Below, in pieces: positions 31,607-40,480 of a DNA stretch of 40,480 nt. The translations under genes and the position numbers were made by a program. Source of the DNA: Chloroflexota bacterium (GTDB lineage Bacteria; Chloroflexota; Anaerolineae; Anaerolineales; E44-bin32); NCBI GenBank assembly GCA_027298025.1, contig JAPUGV010000093.1, forward strand, positions 1-40,480. Direction: 5' to 3'. The notes under the pieces were generated by a model. The model saw nothing but the letters and a program-made list of their open reading frames with translations. It had not been told where the DNA came from and did not search any database. Positions within the stretch are counted from its first letter, which is position 1. Each line of letters begins with the position of its first letter.

Positions 31607-32758
31607 TCAGAGACCGGCACGGTCCCCCGCGACCTCGATCGCGGCCCGGATTTCAACTACCAATCCGGAATCTTGTTCGATCTCCAAAGCAGCTCGGAGC
31701 GCCTCGACCTCCCCCAGCTGGCCCAAAGCCCAAGCGGCGTGGGCGCGAGGGATGGGGTCTGCCTCCTCAGAAAGTAGTCTCACCAGATCTGGAATGCTCG
31801 AACGATCCTCCGAGTTGGCGGCTGCCAGGGCCGCGTTGCGCAGCAGTCCCGCATGTTTGGCCCGCTTGAGAGGGCTCTTGCCGAGTTCGCGGCGATAGCC
31901 TTCCGGAGAGAGCTGAAGAAAGGCTCGCGGATGGGGATCCTGGAGAAACGGTCGGGCCTGGAAAGCAAGATCCGTGGTGGGTTCCGCAAAGCGAAGGTTC
32001 CAAGGACAAACCTGCTGGCAGATGTCGCAACCAAATACCCAGTCGTCGGTTAGTGGACGGAGTTCATCAGGAATAGCACCCTTCAGCTCGATCGTGAGGT
32101 AGGAAATACACCGGGTAGCGTCGAGGGTGCGGTCTGGAAGGATGCACGCCGTAGGGCAAGCTTCGATACAGAGCGTGCATTCCCCACAATGATCGGTCTT
32201 GATCGGCTCGTCTGGCACCAGCGGAAGGTCGAGCAGCAATTCGGCCAGGAAGAAATAAGAGCCATGTTGAGGGCTGATCAGGCAGGTGTTCTTGCCGATC
32301 CAACCCAGACCGGCCCGCTGCGCAAGCTCGCGCTCGAGAAGCGGGCCCGTGTCGGTGTAATAGCGATTCTTGATCTCTCGGCCGAGCCGCTTTTCCACGC
32401 TCGAGATGAGCTGCTTGAGTCGATCGACCAGCACATAGTGATAGTCTTCGCCAACCGCGTAGGCGGCCACTCCGCCCTGGGTGCGTTGCTGCGGAAGATA
32501 ATTTACCGCCAATACCAAGATCGACTCGCATTCCGGCAAGATTTCCCTGGGGTTGGCCCGGTGGTGCCGTGCCCGATCGGTCTCAAGGTAGGCCATCTCC
32601 CCGTGCCGGCCCGCTTCGATCCACTTCTCGTATACCTCGAGATGGGGCGGAGGTTCGGGAGTGGTGACACCTACCAGGGAGAATCCGAGCCGCCGCGCCT
32701 CGGTCTTGGCGAACTCGGTTAGATCTCGCATCTGCTCTCTATCGAACTCTTGGGCCAT
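31607..32758 (-). CDS. queG: Epoxyqueuosine reductase
   Basis: The 383-residue enzyme performs the last step of queuosine synthesis in tRNA, using cobalamin and two 4Fe-4S clusters. Landmarks are the N-terminal FSLVGVTTPEPPPHLEVYEKWIEAGRHGEMAYLE, the Asp in YTDTGPLLERELAQRAGLGWIGKNTCLI, the ferredoxin motifs CGECTLCIEACPTACI and CDICQQVCPWN, and C-terminal HEAT-like repeats (from about residue 300: LLRNAALAAANSEDR, AHAAWALGQLGE). I chose the ATG at 32758; a TTG five codons earlier is the alternative. The gene diverges from the MacA/MacB-type operon. Confidence 0.95.
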   Translation of the reverse strand: MAQEFDREQMRDLTEFAKTEARRLGFSLVGVTTPEPPPHLEVYEKWIEAGRHGEMAYLETDRARHHRANPREILPECESILVLAVNYLPQQRTQGGVAAYAVGEDYHYVLVDRLKQLISSVEKRLGREIKNRYYTDTGPLLERELAQRAGLGWIGKNTCLISPQHGSYFFLAELLLDLPLVPDEPIKTDHCGECTLCIEACPTACILPDRTLDATRCISYLTIELKGAIPDELRPLTDDWVFGCDICQQVCPWNLRFAEPTTDLAFQARPFLQDPHPRAFLQLSPEGYRRELGKSPLKRAKHAGLLRNAALAAANSEDRSSIPDLVRLLSEEADPIPRAHAAWALGQLGEVEALRAALEIEQDSGLVVEIRAAIEVAGDRAGL

Positions 32759-32776
32759 GTTCTGGGTTCCCAAATA

Positions 32777-32795
32777 GCATACCCTAGCGGTATGC
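32777..32795. promoter_or_regulatory. Inverted repeat between divergent queG and the export operon
   Basis: GCATACCCTAGCGGTATGC has perfect 7-bp arms around a five-base centre. It lies in the only shared control region of queG and the efflux operon and could be an operator. A second symmetric site, CGTACATGGTACG, lies at 32873-32885 near the adaptor start. No regulator gene is adjacent. Confidence 0.45.
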
Positions 32796-32907
32796 AGGAC
32801 GCCCCCTGTCTAACAGATCTCTTAGAGCATGGTGAAGCTGCGCACGATAAAATCCCTCAGTAACCGATCGATCGTACATGGTACGGAAGATAATCGAAGA
32901 GAGAAAT

Positions 32908-34305
32908 ATGAGACGGAGACTCTGGATACCCATGCTGATCGTCGGGGCGCTGATTGTCGGAATCTTAGTGATTCGACCCGGCCCCGAGCCCGAGGCCGCA
33001 ACGGAGCGCACGGCCGTGATTGAAACCGGCCCACTCCAAGTCTGGGTCACCGGAACGGGAAGGGTCGAACCTGCTTCGCAAGCGGCGCTGTCCTTCAAAA
33101 CCGCGGGCACGCTGGGCGAGATTGCGGCTGAGGTCGGTCAGAAAGTTAAGGCCGGCCAAATTCTGGCCTCGTTAGATCCGGGTTCACTGGACCCGGGTCT
33201 GTTGGAAGCAGCGGCGGATCTGATCGCAGCTCAACAAGTGCTAAATGATCTACTGGAAGACCCCACCGAGCAACAAATTACACAGGCCGAGATGGCTCTA
33301 GCACAATCCAGGGATGCGCTGAAAGACGCAGAAATTAAATGGACCAACCAGCAGGCGGGCTACCGGGCCAACGCGACGACGATTCGGGCCGCTGAGGCGG
33401 AATTGGCCTTGGCGAAGGAGGCCATGAAGATCGCGGAAAGAAAAGCGAATAAGTTCTCGTCCGGCGATCCGGAACACGCTCAAGACTATAAGAACTATGC
33501 CGCAGCGGTACAACGCCATCAGTTGGCCCTTGCGAGTCTCAACTGGTATACGGGTAATCCAAACGAGACGGATCAAGCACTTCTAGACGCGGGGGTAGCG
33601 AGCGCAGAAGCTGACTTGGCTCAAGCCATGGATGACTTGGCCGACCTCCGGGCCGGACCTGAAGCGTCGGACGTCGAATCCGCCGAGGCGCGGCTGCGTG
33701 CAGTGCGGGCCGTAGTCGATCAGGCGCGGCTGATCTCGCCTATCGAAGGGACTGTTATGTCGGTGGGACACGGGGTAGGAGACAGCATTCTTCCGGGGGA
33801 AGTCGAGATTGTGATCGCCGATCTGAGCTCACTTCATATTGATACGAAAGCGGATGAGTTAGATGTTGGAGTAGTGGCCATTGGCCAAATGGTGGAGATC
33901 ACTCTGGATGCCCTCCCGGGTCTGATTCTTGAAGGGTCAGTCGCGGGAATCGATCTGACGCCTGACATAGGATCAACCAGCACGCAATATCCGGTGCGCG
34001 TTGAGCTGAAATCCATGGATGATAGGGTAAGGGTGGGCATGACCGCCGCAATGAGCATCCTCGTGGCCGATGAGGAGGATGCGGTGCTAGTTCCCAATTG
34101 GGCACTCGGCTTCGATCCGGAAACCAGCGAAATCATCGTCTTTGTAGTGGACGGAGAAGATCGCGAGCGGAGACACATTGTGCTTGGGCTGCGCAACGAC
34201 ACGTTTAGCGAGGTGCTTTCTGGGCTCGAGCCCGGCGAAATCATTAGTGCTTCGATCGAGGAGCGACCGCGCGGGAATGGAGGCTTATTCTTCGGTGGTG
34301 GCTAG
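32908..34305 (+). CDS. MacA/HlyD-type membrane fusion (adaptor) protein
   Basis: I chose the ATG at 32908 (465 residues), behind GAAGAGAG, because it puts the basic MRRR and the single membrane helix (WIPMLIVGALIVGILVI) at the N terminus. The ATG at 32878 lies in a palindrome and lacks a ribosome site. The protein has the adaptor layout: a lipoyl half (GRVEPASQAALSFKTAGTLGEIAAEVGQKVKAGQILASL), a long coiled coil (about 95-270), the second lipoyl half (ARLISPIEGTVMSVGHGVGDS), and beta-barrel segments with VRVGMTAAMSILV. It links the ABC transporter encoded next to the outside. The ATPase start overlaps its end. Confidence 0.92.
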   Translation: MRRRLWIPMLIVGALIVGILVIRPGPEPEAATERTAVIETGPLQVWVTGTGRVEPASQAALSFKTAGTLGEIAAEVGQKVKAGQILASLDPGSLDPGLLEAAADLIAAQQVLNDLLEDPTEQQITQAEMALAQSRDALKDAEIKWTNQQAGYRANATTIRAAEAELALAKEAMKIAERKANKFSSGDPEHAQDYKNYAAAVQRHQLALASLNWYTGNPNETDQALLDAGVASAEADLAQAMDDLADLRAGPEASDVESAEARLRAVRAVVDQARLISPIEGTVMSVGHGVGDSILPGEVEIVIADLSSLHIDTKADELDVGVVAIGQMVEITLDALPGLILEGSVAGIDLTPDIGSTSTQYPVRVELKSMDDRVRVGMTAAMSILVADEEDAVLVPNWALGFDPETSEIIVFVVDGEDRERRHIVLGLRNDTFSEVLSGLEPGEIISASIEERPRGNGGLFFGGG

Positions 34306-35062
34306 CTCCAATGGACCGGTGATCGCGGTCAAGGACCTTACCCGGACCTATTTGCTTGGCGAGGTTGAGGTCAGGGCGCTGCGCGGTGTCTCCTTTGAGA
34401 TTGAGGCCGGGGGTCTGCTCGCGGTAATGGGACCCTCCGGCTCTGGAAAATCCACGCTCATGAACCTGCTGGGGTGCCTGGACAAGCCTGATTCGGGAAG
34501 CTACCTGCTCGAGAGTGAAGAAGTCGGCCGGCTAAATGATGATCAGCTAGCTCGAATAAGGAGCCGCAAGCTCGGCTTCGTCTTTCAGACCTTCAACCTG
34601 CTGGCACGCACCACCGCGCTCGCCAACTGCGAACTGCCAATGCTATATGCGGGAGTTCCGAATGGTGAACGTCGGGAGCGCGCAGAGCGGGCATTGGAGT
34701 TGGTGGGGCTTGCAGATCGGATGAAACATCACCCGAATGAGCTGTCTGGCGGCCAGCAGCAGCGAGTAGCGATCGCGCGGGCATTGGTCAATGATCCGGC
34801 CATCATCTTCGCCGACGAGCCGACCGGGAATTTAGACAGCAAATCGGGCATCGAAGTGATAGAGATCCTGCAAGGCCTTAACCGCAATGATGGAATCACG
34901 GTCTTGTTGGTGACCCACGATCCTTTTATCGCGCGACACACCGACCGAGTACTCCGTCTGCAGGATGGACGCATCGTGGCCGACGAAGCAATCCACCATG
35001 CTTTGATCGCAGGGGAGGCCGAGCGGCCATCCAACCTCGATCTGGAAGAGGAGATCGCCTGA
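34277..35062 (+). CDS. MacB/LolD-type ABC transporter ATPase
   Basis: The 261-residue ATPase powers the export complex. It has Walker A GPSGSGKST, the Q loop in FVFQTFNLLARTTALANCELPMLYAG, the signature LSGGQQQRVAIARAL, Walker B AIIFADEPTGNLDS and the switch His in LLVTHDPF. This is the standard MacB/LolD group pattern. The start is either ATG 34277 or GTG 34295; the latter has GGAGG (34279-34283) eleven bases upstream. Either start overlaps the adaptor gene. The permease gene begins two bases after the stop. Confidence 0.94.
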   Translation: MEAYSSVVASSNGPVIAVKDLTRTYLLGEVEVRALRGVSFEIEAGGLLAVMGPSGSGKSTLMNLLGCLDKPDSGSYLLESEEVGRLNDDQLARIRSRKLGFVFQTFNLLARTTALANCELPMLYAGVPNGERRERAERALELVGLADRMKHHPNELSGGQQQRVAIARALVNDPAIIFADEPTGNLDSKSGIEVIEILQGLNRNDGITVLLVTHDPFIARHTDRVLRLQDGRIVADEAIHHALIAGEAERPSNLDLEEEIA

Positions 35063-35064
35063 AG

Positions 35065-36303
35065 ATGGGTTTGATGGCAAGCGCTCAGGTCGCACTGCGG
35101 GCCCTGTCATCCAACAAGCTTCGTTCTGCGCTTACGATGCTGGGCATCATCATTGGCGTGGGGGCAGTAGTGACCCTGATGTCGGCGGGCAATGCGGTCC
35201 GGGGGTTCATCACGGATCAGTTCCAGAGCATCGGTTCCAACCTTCTGTTTGTGGCGCCCGGCACCTTTGAAACTCAACGGGGTCCAGGGTCGGCACCCTC
35301 GGGGAAGGGACTGACCAACGGCGACGCCAATGCCTTATTGGATCCGTTTCTGGCGCCCGACGTAGCGGCAGTCACGCTCGAACTCACCGGCTCTGACGTC
35401 GTAGATAGCGGCGGCGAGGAAGCGTTCTTATCTATCTCCGGAGTAAGCCCGAATTACTCAGAGTTGAGGAACGCTGGGCTCAGCGCGGGGCGTTTCTTCA
35501 ATATAGGAGATCAAGTGGCCGAATCGCGCGTGGCCGTGATTGGGCCGATCGTTGTGGACGAACTGTTTCCTGAGAATGCTCTCCCAATAGATGAGCAGAT
35601 CCGGATAGGAGACGTGCCCTTCCGAGTGATCGGGATCTTGGAATCAAGGGGTGGATCTGCCTTCGCAAATGAAGACAACGTCGTCTATATCCCGCTTTCA
35701 ACCGCCCAAACGCGCGTATTTCCCTCCCGCGGAAGCCGGGGCGATTTCCACATCTCCGTGATTTACGCGCAGGCGGTGAGTGAGGATAGAACGAGTGAAG
35801 CGGCGGAGCAGATTGAGAATGTGCTGCGCCAGCGGCACGAGATCATGCCCGGAGATGATGACGATTTCACCGTCATCAGCCAAGCCGAGATTCTCGCCTC
35901 CGCCGGGGATGTGTTAGGGGTCATCACTATTTTCCTGGGTGCGATCGCCGCCATTTCGCTGTTGGTTGGCGGCATCGGGATCATGAACATCATGCTGGTT
36001 TCCGTAACGGAGCGCACTCGAGAAATTGGTCTGCGCAAGGCAGTCGGCGCGCGCCGGCAAGATATCCGCAATCAGTTCCTGATCGAAAGCGTTGTACTGG
36101 CTGTAGTCGGTGGTGCGATCGGGGTTGTGCTGGGACTGCTGGGGACGCTGGGGATCGGCCTGCTGGCCTCGGATCTAAATCCCACGCTTTCGCTGCAGGC
36201 CGTCGCACTGGCCACGGGATTCTCTGCGCTGGTGGGGCTCTTCTTTGGAATTTATCCCGCCACACGCGCTGCGGCACTGAATCCAATTGATGCGCTTCGG
36301 TAA
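35065..36303 (+). CDS. MacB/FtsX-type ABC transporter permease
   Basis: The 412-residue protein has the MacB fold: an N-terminal helix (SALTMLGIIIGVGAVVTLMSAG), a large extracytoplasmic domain (about 55-275, with FVAPGTFETQRGPGS and ISVIYAQAVSEDRTSEAAEQIENVLR), and three C-terminal helices that form the FtsX domain (ITIFLGAIAAISLLVGGIGIMNIMLVSVTERTREIGLRKAVGA). With the adaptor and ATPase it should form a tripartite exporter; in Gram-negative bacteria relatives export macrolides, toxins or lipoproteins. The cargo here is unknown. It converges on uvrA with only nine bases between the two stops. Confidence 0.94.
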   Translation: MGLMASAQVALRALSSNKLRSALTMLGIIIGVGAVVTLMSAGNAVRGFITDQFQSIGSNLLFVAPGTFETQRGPGSAPSGKGLTNGDANALLDPFLAPDVAAVTLELTGSDVVDSGGEEAFLSISGVSPNYSELRNAGLSAGRFFNIGDQVAESRVAVIGPIVVDELFPENALPIDEQIRIGDVPFRVIGILESRGGSAFANEDNVVYIPLSTAQTRVFPSRGSRGDFHISVIYAQAVSEDRTSEAAEQIENVLRQRHEIMPGDDDDFTVISQAEILASAGDVLGVITIFLGAIAAISLLVGGIGIMNIMLVSVTERTREIGLRKAVGARRQDIRNQFLIESVVLAVVGGAIGVVLGLLGTLGIGLLASDLNPTLSLQAVALATGFSALVGLFFGIYPATRAAALNPIDALR

Positions 36304-36312
36304 GAGTAGCGC

Positions 36313-39177
36313 CTAAGCGAGGTGCGGCTTGAGGTACTGCCCCGTGTAGGAGGCCTTATTCTCGACGATCTGCTCGGGGGTGCCTTCGGCGACCAGGCAT
36401 CCGCCCCCGTCGCCGCCTTCCGGACCCAGGTCGATCACCCAGTCCGCCACCTTGATGACATCCGGATGGTGCTCAATGATGAGCACCGTGTTGTCCTGAT
36501 CTACCAGCCGCTGCAGGACATCGATGAGTTTATGCACGTCGGCCGCATGCAATCCCACGGAGGGTTCGTCAAGCACGTAAAGCGTGTGTCCAGGTCCGCG
36601 CTTGGATAGCTCGCGGGAGAGCTTAACGCGCTGGGCCTCCCCTCCGGATAGGGTAGGAGCCGGTTGGCCAATCTTGATGTAGCCCAGCCCTACATCCTGC
36701 AGGGTTTCGAACTTGCGCATCATGGCAGGGAAGGCCTCGAAAAATTCAGCGCCTTCGGCGACCGTCATATCCAGGACATCGGCAATCGTTTTGCCTTTGA
36801 AGCGAACCTGCAGAGTCTCCCGGTTGAAGCGCGCCCTATTGCAGACTTCGCAGGGTACGTAGACATCCGGCATGAACTGCATCTCAATCCGGAGCTGGCC
36901 CTGTCCCTGACACGCCTCACAGCGACCGCCATGCACGTTGAACGAAAAGCGGCCGGGCTTGTACCCGCGCACTTTGGATTCGGGAAGCTCGGCAAAGAGC
37001 TTTCGGATGGGGTCGAACAGGCCCGTATAGGTACCGGGATTGGAGCGCGGTGTGCGGCCGATGGGGCTCTGATCGATGCTGATCACTTTGTCGACCAGCT
37101 CGACACCCTCCAACCGCTCGTATTTGCCTGGCATCTGACGCGAGCCCTGCAGCTCCCTGGCCAATGCTTTGTAGAGCACTTCGACCATCAAAGTGGACTT
37201 GCCCGAACCGGACACGCCCGTGATGCAGACGAAGCTTCCAAGCGGAATGTCCACCGAGAGGTCGTCCAGGTTGTTCTCACGGGCGCCGATGATCCTCAGG
37301 CTTCGGCCATTGCCACCGCGCCGGGCTTTCGGCGTTTCGATGCGTAGCTTGCCCGCAAGAAACCTTCCGGTCACGGACTTGCGGATGCGGGCCACCTTCT
37401 CAACGGTTCCCTCCGCCACAATCTCCCCACCCGCTTCGCCCGCGCCAGGACCGAGATCGATCAACCAATCTGACCCGCGAATGATGGCCTCCTCGTGCTC
37501 TACTACGAGAACCGTGTGGCCCAGGTCGCGCATTCCTTCCAGCGTGCGGATCAAGCGCTCGTTGTCTCTGGGATGCAGCCCGATCGACGGTTCATCCAGC
37601 ACGTAAAGCACACCCATCAATCGGGAACCGATCTGCGTAGCCAGGCGAATGCGCTGAGCCTCGCCGCCTGAAAGCGTGGCCGCCGACCGATTCAGCGTCA
37701 GGTACTCGAGGCCGACATCCACAAGAAAGCTCAGCCGGTCGCGGATCTCCTTAAGAACCCGTTCGGCAATCTTGAGTTGACGCCCGTTGAACGGACCGGA
37801 TTTCTTCTGCAGCTTCTCGATCCACTCCAGCGTGCGAGCCACCGGCCGCCCGGTGATCTCGACGATGTTCACTTCGGCGATCGTGACGGCCAACGCCTCG
37901 GGACGCAGCCGCTTGCCCTCGCACGCGGGGCACGGGCGCTCAGACATGTACTCCTGGATCTTGCCGCGGATGTAATCCGACTGGGTTTCCTGGTAGCGAC
38001 GTTCCATATTGCCGACAATGCCCTCAAAAGCGGTGCTGAAGGTCGAGTTGCGGCCGTCGCGGCTCGAATACCGCACCGAGATTTCCTCACCATTCGTGCC
38101 AAATAGGATGAGGTCCAACATCTCCTCCGGAAGCTCCGCAACCGGCGCTTCGAGATCAATCTTGTAGTGATCGGCTACCGCCTCCGCCATCTGCCAGTAG
38201 TAACCTTGCCGGTCACGGGCTTGGTGGGGCCACTCCATCGCTACCACAGCGCCTTCCGCAAGGGACAGCGATCGATCGGGGATGATCCGCTCTGGATCGA
38301 TCTCCAGCTTACTGCCCAAGCCCTGACACTCCGGGCACGCGCCGTGGGGCGTGTTGAAGGAGAACGTGCGCGGTTCGATTTCGGCCAACGTGGTACCGTG
38401 CTCAGGACATGCCAGGTTTTCCGAGTAGGGGATATCGACCTTTGCGGTCAGATCGGATACCGTGATGGTGCCCTCTCCCCACTGAAGGGCGGTCTCCACA
38501 GAGTCGGTCAGCCGGGTCCGAAATGCGTCATCCGGCTCAGCCGGGATAATCAGCCTGTCCACGACGGCCTCGATGGTGTGGTTCTTATAGCGGTCGAGCT
38601 CGATATCCTCTTCGATTTCGCGCACTTTGCCATCTACCCGGGCCCGCACGAAGCCCGATCGCCTCAGCTCTTCCCATACCGCCAGGTGGGTCCCTTTGCG
38701 CCCGCTCACCAGCGGGGCCATGATCAGCAATCGAGATCCCTCCTTGAGACCCTCGATGGCCTCGACGATCTCCTGTGCCGATTGCTGCACAACTTCGCGG
38801 CCGCAGATTGGGCAATGGGGAACGCCGACTCGAGCGAACAGTAGGCGCAGGTAGTCGTAAACCTCGGTTACCGTGCCGACCGTCGAGCGCGGATTGTGGG
38901 ATACGCCGCGCTGATCAATAGACACTGACGGCGAGAGCCCCTCGATGTAGTCCACATCCGGTTTGTCGAGCTGCCCGAGAAACTGGCGGGCGTAGGCGGA
39001 AAGCGACTCGACATAACGTCGCTGTCCCTCCGCGAAAATCGTGTCGAAGGCCAGGGAGGATTTTCCCGAGCCAGAGATCCCGGAGAGGACGACCAGCTTG
39101 TCGCGCGGGATGCGCACGGTCACGTTTTTCAGATTGTGCTCTCGTGCACCAACGATGGTGATCTCGTCTTGAGGCAT
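36313..39177 (-). CDS. uvrA: Excinuclease ABC subunit A
   Basis: The 954-residue protein recognises DNA damage in nucleotide excision repair. Two ABC modules are complete: Walker [24 protein letters not shown] near residue 35 and [17 protein letters not shown] near 645, with signatures [17 protein letters not shown] and [17 protein letters not shown]. The C-terminal zinc module [29 protein letters not shown] is intact. The first zinc module begins CPEH rather than CxxC, a known variant. It starts at the ATG at 39177, and a promoter lies about 40 bases upstream. Confidence 0.98.
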   Translation of the reverse strand: MPQDEITIVGAREHNLKNVTVRIPRDKLVVLSGISGSGKSSLAFDTIFAEGQRRYVESLSAYARQFLGQLDKPDVDYIEGLSPSVSIDQRGVSHNPRSTVGTVTEVYDYLRLLFARVGVPHCPICGREVVQQSAQEIVEAIEGLKEGSRLLIMAPLVSGRKGTHLAVWEELRRSGFVRARVDGKVREIEEDIELDRYKNHTIEAVVDRLIIPAEPDDAFRTRLTDSVETALQWGEGTITVSDLTAKVDIPYSENLACPEHGTTLAEIEPRTFSFNTPHGACPECQGLGSKLEIDPERIIPDRSLSLAEGAVVAMEWPHQARDRQGYYWQMAEAVADHYKIDLEAPVAELPEEMLDLILFGTNGEEISVRYSSRDGRNSTFSTAFEGIVGNMERRYQETQSDYIRGKIQEYMSERPCPACEGKRLRPEALAVTIAEVNIVEITGRPVARTLEWIEKLQKKSGPFNGRQLKIAERVLKEIRDRLSFLVDVGLEYLTLNRSAATLSGGEAQRIRLATQIGSRLMGVLYVLDEPSIGLHPRDNERLIRTLEGMRDLGHTVLVVEHEEAIIRGSDWLIDLGPGAGEAGGEIVAEGTVEKVARIRKSVTGRFLAGKLRIETPKARRGGNGRSLRIIGARENNLDDLSVDIPLGSFVCITGVSGSGKSTLMVEVLYKALARELQGSRQMPGKYERLEGVELVDKVISIDQSPIGRTPRSNPGTYTGLFDPIRKLFAELPESKVRGYKPGRFSFNVHGGRCEACQGQGQLRIEMQFMPDVYVPCEVCNRARFNRETLQVRFKGKTIADVLDMTVAEGAEFFEAFPAMMRKFETLQDVGLGYIKIGQPAPTLSGGEAQRVKLSRELSKRGPGHTLYVLDEPSVGLHAADVHKLIDVLQRLVDQDNTVLIIEHHPDVIKVADWVIDLGPEGGDGGGCLVAEGTPEQIVENKASYTGQYLKPHLA

Positions 39178-39215
39178 AATTCGTACAACCGTTCTATTGA
39201 GGAACGCAATCCGGG

Positions 39216-39221
39216 ATTATA
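39216..39221 (-). promoter_or_regulatory. Extended -10 box of uvrA
   Basis: The minus strand reads TGTTATAAT, a perfect TATAAT with an upstream TGn extension. The -35 is weak (TTAGGG at 17-base spacing). The expected start near 39209 gives a leader of about 30 nt, containing CGTTC-N7-GAACG. That repeat has the wrong orientation for a known LexA box. Confidence 0.6.
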
Positions 39222-39304
39222 ACAGAGCGCTCATCAGACCCTAATTTCGCCTTATGGGAGAGGTTGACCTGGGTTGTCCCTAAGATTGAAAATCGGGAAG
39301 GAAG

Positions 39305-40006
39305 CTACTGACCGTGCATAAACGGTTCGCCGCACCACTGGCACTGCGTCTCGCCAAGCGGGCTGGCGGCCTGACATTTACTGCATATCGGGAGCTTGTT
39401 CTGTGGCTGTACGCCGCCCTCCAGATCCGCGGCCATCTTGACCACATCGGAAGCGCTCAGGCCAGCGGACTGGCCGGGAACGGCGGAGAAACGGACGCCG
39501 CGTGCGTCCTCGCTGATCACGTAGCCCTGATCCCGCAAGTTCGATGCAGTCTTCTCGCTGAAACTCGGACCCTCGCTCTTTTCAGCGGCCTTGAGCCTCG
39601 CTGCGAGAACCCCTCGCATTTGCTCTGGAACCTGCTCCAACAGATGCTCAGGCTCGCTGCCCGGCTTCAAGAGCTCGCGCAACTGTGCTGGATCCGTTTC
39701 AATGGGCTCCTCCGCCTCGGGCAGACGATCATCCTCGATCTGTTCTTCCCCCTCAGGCAGACTTAGGCTCTCGATTTCGGTGCCCGGAAAATCCTCCTGC
39801 ACCGCGCCGACGAGCATGTCACCGATCTTTTCGGTTGGGGCTTGCGAGTCCTCCGGCAGATCTGCGGCAGATGGGCTCCCTGCGGCCTCGATCGCGTCCA
39901 GGTTGGGTTCTTCAGATAGATCGGGGGTGCAGCCGCAGTAGGGGCAAGGGGAATGGTTGGGCGCGGGAGCCCCACAGCCTGGACAGGTGCGTAGGTCCTG
40001 TTCCAT
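39305..40006 (-). CDS. Zinc-ribbon protein with an acidic middle region
   Basis: I chose the ATG at 40006 (233 residues), which starts directly before the first metal site. Four cysteines (8, 11, 21, 24; CPGCG and CPYCG) form an N-terminal zinc ribbon. Another four (208, 211, 222, 225; CSKCQ and CQWCG) form a C-terminal ribbon. Between them lies a Glu/Asp/Pro-rich, probably disordered region, then a helical segment (LRELLKPGSEPEHLLEQVPEQMRGVLAARL) and FSEKTASNLRDQGYVISEDARGVRFSAVPG. No membrane helix is seen. Function unknown; double zinc ribbons often bind proteins or nucleic acids. Confidence 0.8.
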   Translation of the reverse strand: MEQDLRTCPGCGAPAPNHSPCPYCGCTPDLSEEPNLDAIEAAGSPSAADLPEDSQAPTEKIGDMLVGAVQEDFPGTEIESLSLPEGEEQIEDDRLPEAEEPIETDPAQLRELLKPGSEPEHLLEQVPEQMRGVLAARLKAAEKSEGPSFSEKTASNLRDQGYVISEDARGVRFSAVPGQSAGLSASDVVKMAADLEGGVQPQNKLPICSKCQAASPLGETQCQWCGEPFMHGQ

Positions 40007-40097
40007 GATGCCTCGCGTCAAATGCAGGCTATCTGGCAGACGGGGTCCGCACAATCACCAAATGGTCACTGATGCGACCCGAATTCGAAATCTCTGT

Positions 40098-40480
40098 CTA
40101 AGATGCTTTCGAATCTTCGTCCATAATTCGAGTCAACTTCCCCAGCAGCAGATCCGCGTTGGCGGTCGAAAACAGTTCAGCGTAGCCTCGATTGCGCCAG
40201 CCGAATGCCAACCCTTCACCGGCCCGAATGCGAAGCGTCGAACGAACAAATTGTGCATCTTCGGAGGGGGGCAATCGGGAGGACCTACGCAGCAGGAGCA
40301 CCGCCGGTAGGCCGTAGCCCACCAGGCCTAATGTGGCAACCAGCAGCAGATCAAGCGCTCCAAGGTCGTTTGTGTTGACCCATCCGGCCGCCAGCGCGCC
40401 CACGATCAGCACCCCTGCGATCAGAATGGAACTCAGATGTGCGACGAGCCTGGCGGTCTTCTGCTCCTCGCTGCGCGCGC
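40098..40480 (-). CDS. Membrane protein of unknown function, C-terminal part (runs off the right edge)
   Basis: The reading frame is open up to the window edge: upstream of the first internal GTG (40412) it continues as EEQKTARLVAHLSSILIAG, so the true start is outside. The visible 127 residues hold two membrane helices (SSILIAGVLIVGALAAGWV and LDLLLVATLGLVGYGLPAVLLL), then a basic RRSSRLPPSEDAQF and a soluble tail (RSTLRIRAGEGLAFGWRNRGYAELFS). I recognise no family. Confidence 0.7.
   Translation of the reverse strand, partial: ARSEEQKTARLVAHLSSILIAGVLIVGALAAGWVNTNDLGALDLLLVATLGLVGYGLPAVLLLRRSSRLPPSEDAQFVRSTLRIRAGEGLAFGWRNRGYAELFSTANADLLLGKLTRIMDEDSKAS

Noticed and set aside
39189-39205. CGTTC-N7-GAACG as an SOS (LexA) box for uvrA
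   Set aside because: The known Gram-positive-type box is GAAC-N4-GTTC; here the half-sites are in the opposite order and the spacing differs.

Overview
The window is about 40 kb of dense, high-GC bacterial chromosome, consistent with an uncultured Chloroflexota (Anaerolineae-like) organism. This placement is an inference. It rests on lipoproteins with Thr/Pro/Glu-rich 'TPEP/TPSP' linkers, an NBR1-type Ig domain lipoprotein, many TPR proteins, and several perfect TATAAT boxes placed 7-10 nt ahead of start codons, which suggests leaderless mRNAs. No tRNA, rRNA, CRISPR array or insertion sequence was seen.

Left part (1-8041): the 5' part of comEC runs off the left edge (minus strand). It is followed by an intact thyA whose stop overlaps a decayed folA (dihydrofolate reductase) pseudogene. 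Then come a small conserved protein, a two-ACT-domain protein, a degenerate ImmA/IrrE-like protein, a TPR lipoprotein, a membrane cytochrome-b-like/sulfite-oxidase-type molybdopterin fusion, and a protein made of six 27-residue tandem repeats.

Centre (8151-14856): a compact bacterial microcompartment (BMC) operon read rightward. A sigma70-like promoter and an 18-bp perfect palindrome precede a GntR/UTRA regulator. Next are an RpiB/LacAB-family isomerase with a long N-terminal extension, deoxyribose-phosphate aldolase with an encapsulation-peptide-like N terminus, a double-stacking-type BMC-T, BMC-H, a structured intergenic element, BMC-P, a CoA-acylating aldehyde dehydrogenase with an encapsulation peptide, a second BMC-T and two more BMC-P, ending at a terminator. 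This matches the 'sugar phosphate utilizing' (SPU) class. The likely chemistry is deoxyribose-5-phosphate to glyceraldehyde-3-phosphate plus acetaldehyde, with acetaldehyde oxidised to acetyl-CoA inside the shell. No phosphotransacylase or alcohol dehydrogenase is encoded here. A convergent tpiA lies just beyond.

Right part (14892-40480): mostly housekeeping genes. Minus strand: lepB - GAF/degenerate kinase - unknown - tpiA; cdaA - cdaR - der; miaB - NBR1 lipoprotein - polA - TPR protein. Plus strand: an esterase lipoprotein and a LysM membrane protein. queG (minus) diverges from a MacA/MacB-type export operon (plus), which converges on uvrA (minus). The window ends with a zinc-ribbon protein and a partial membrane protein.
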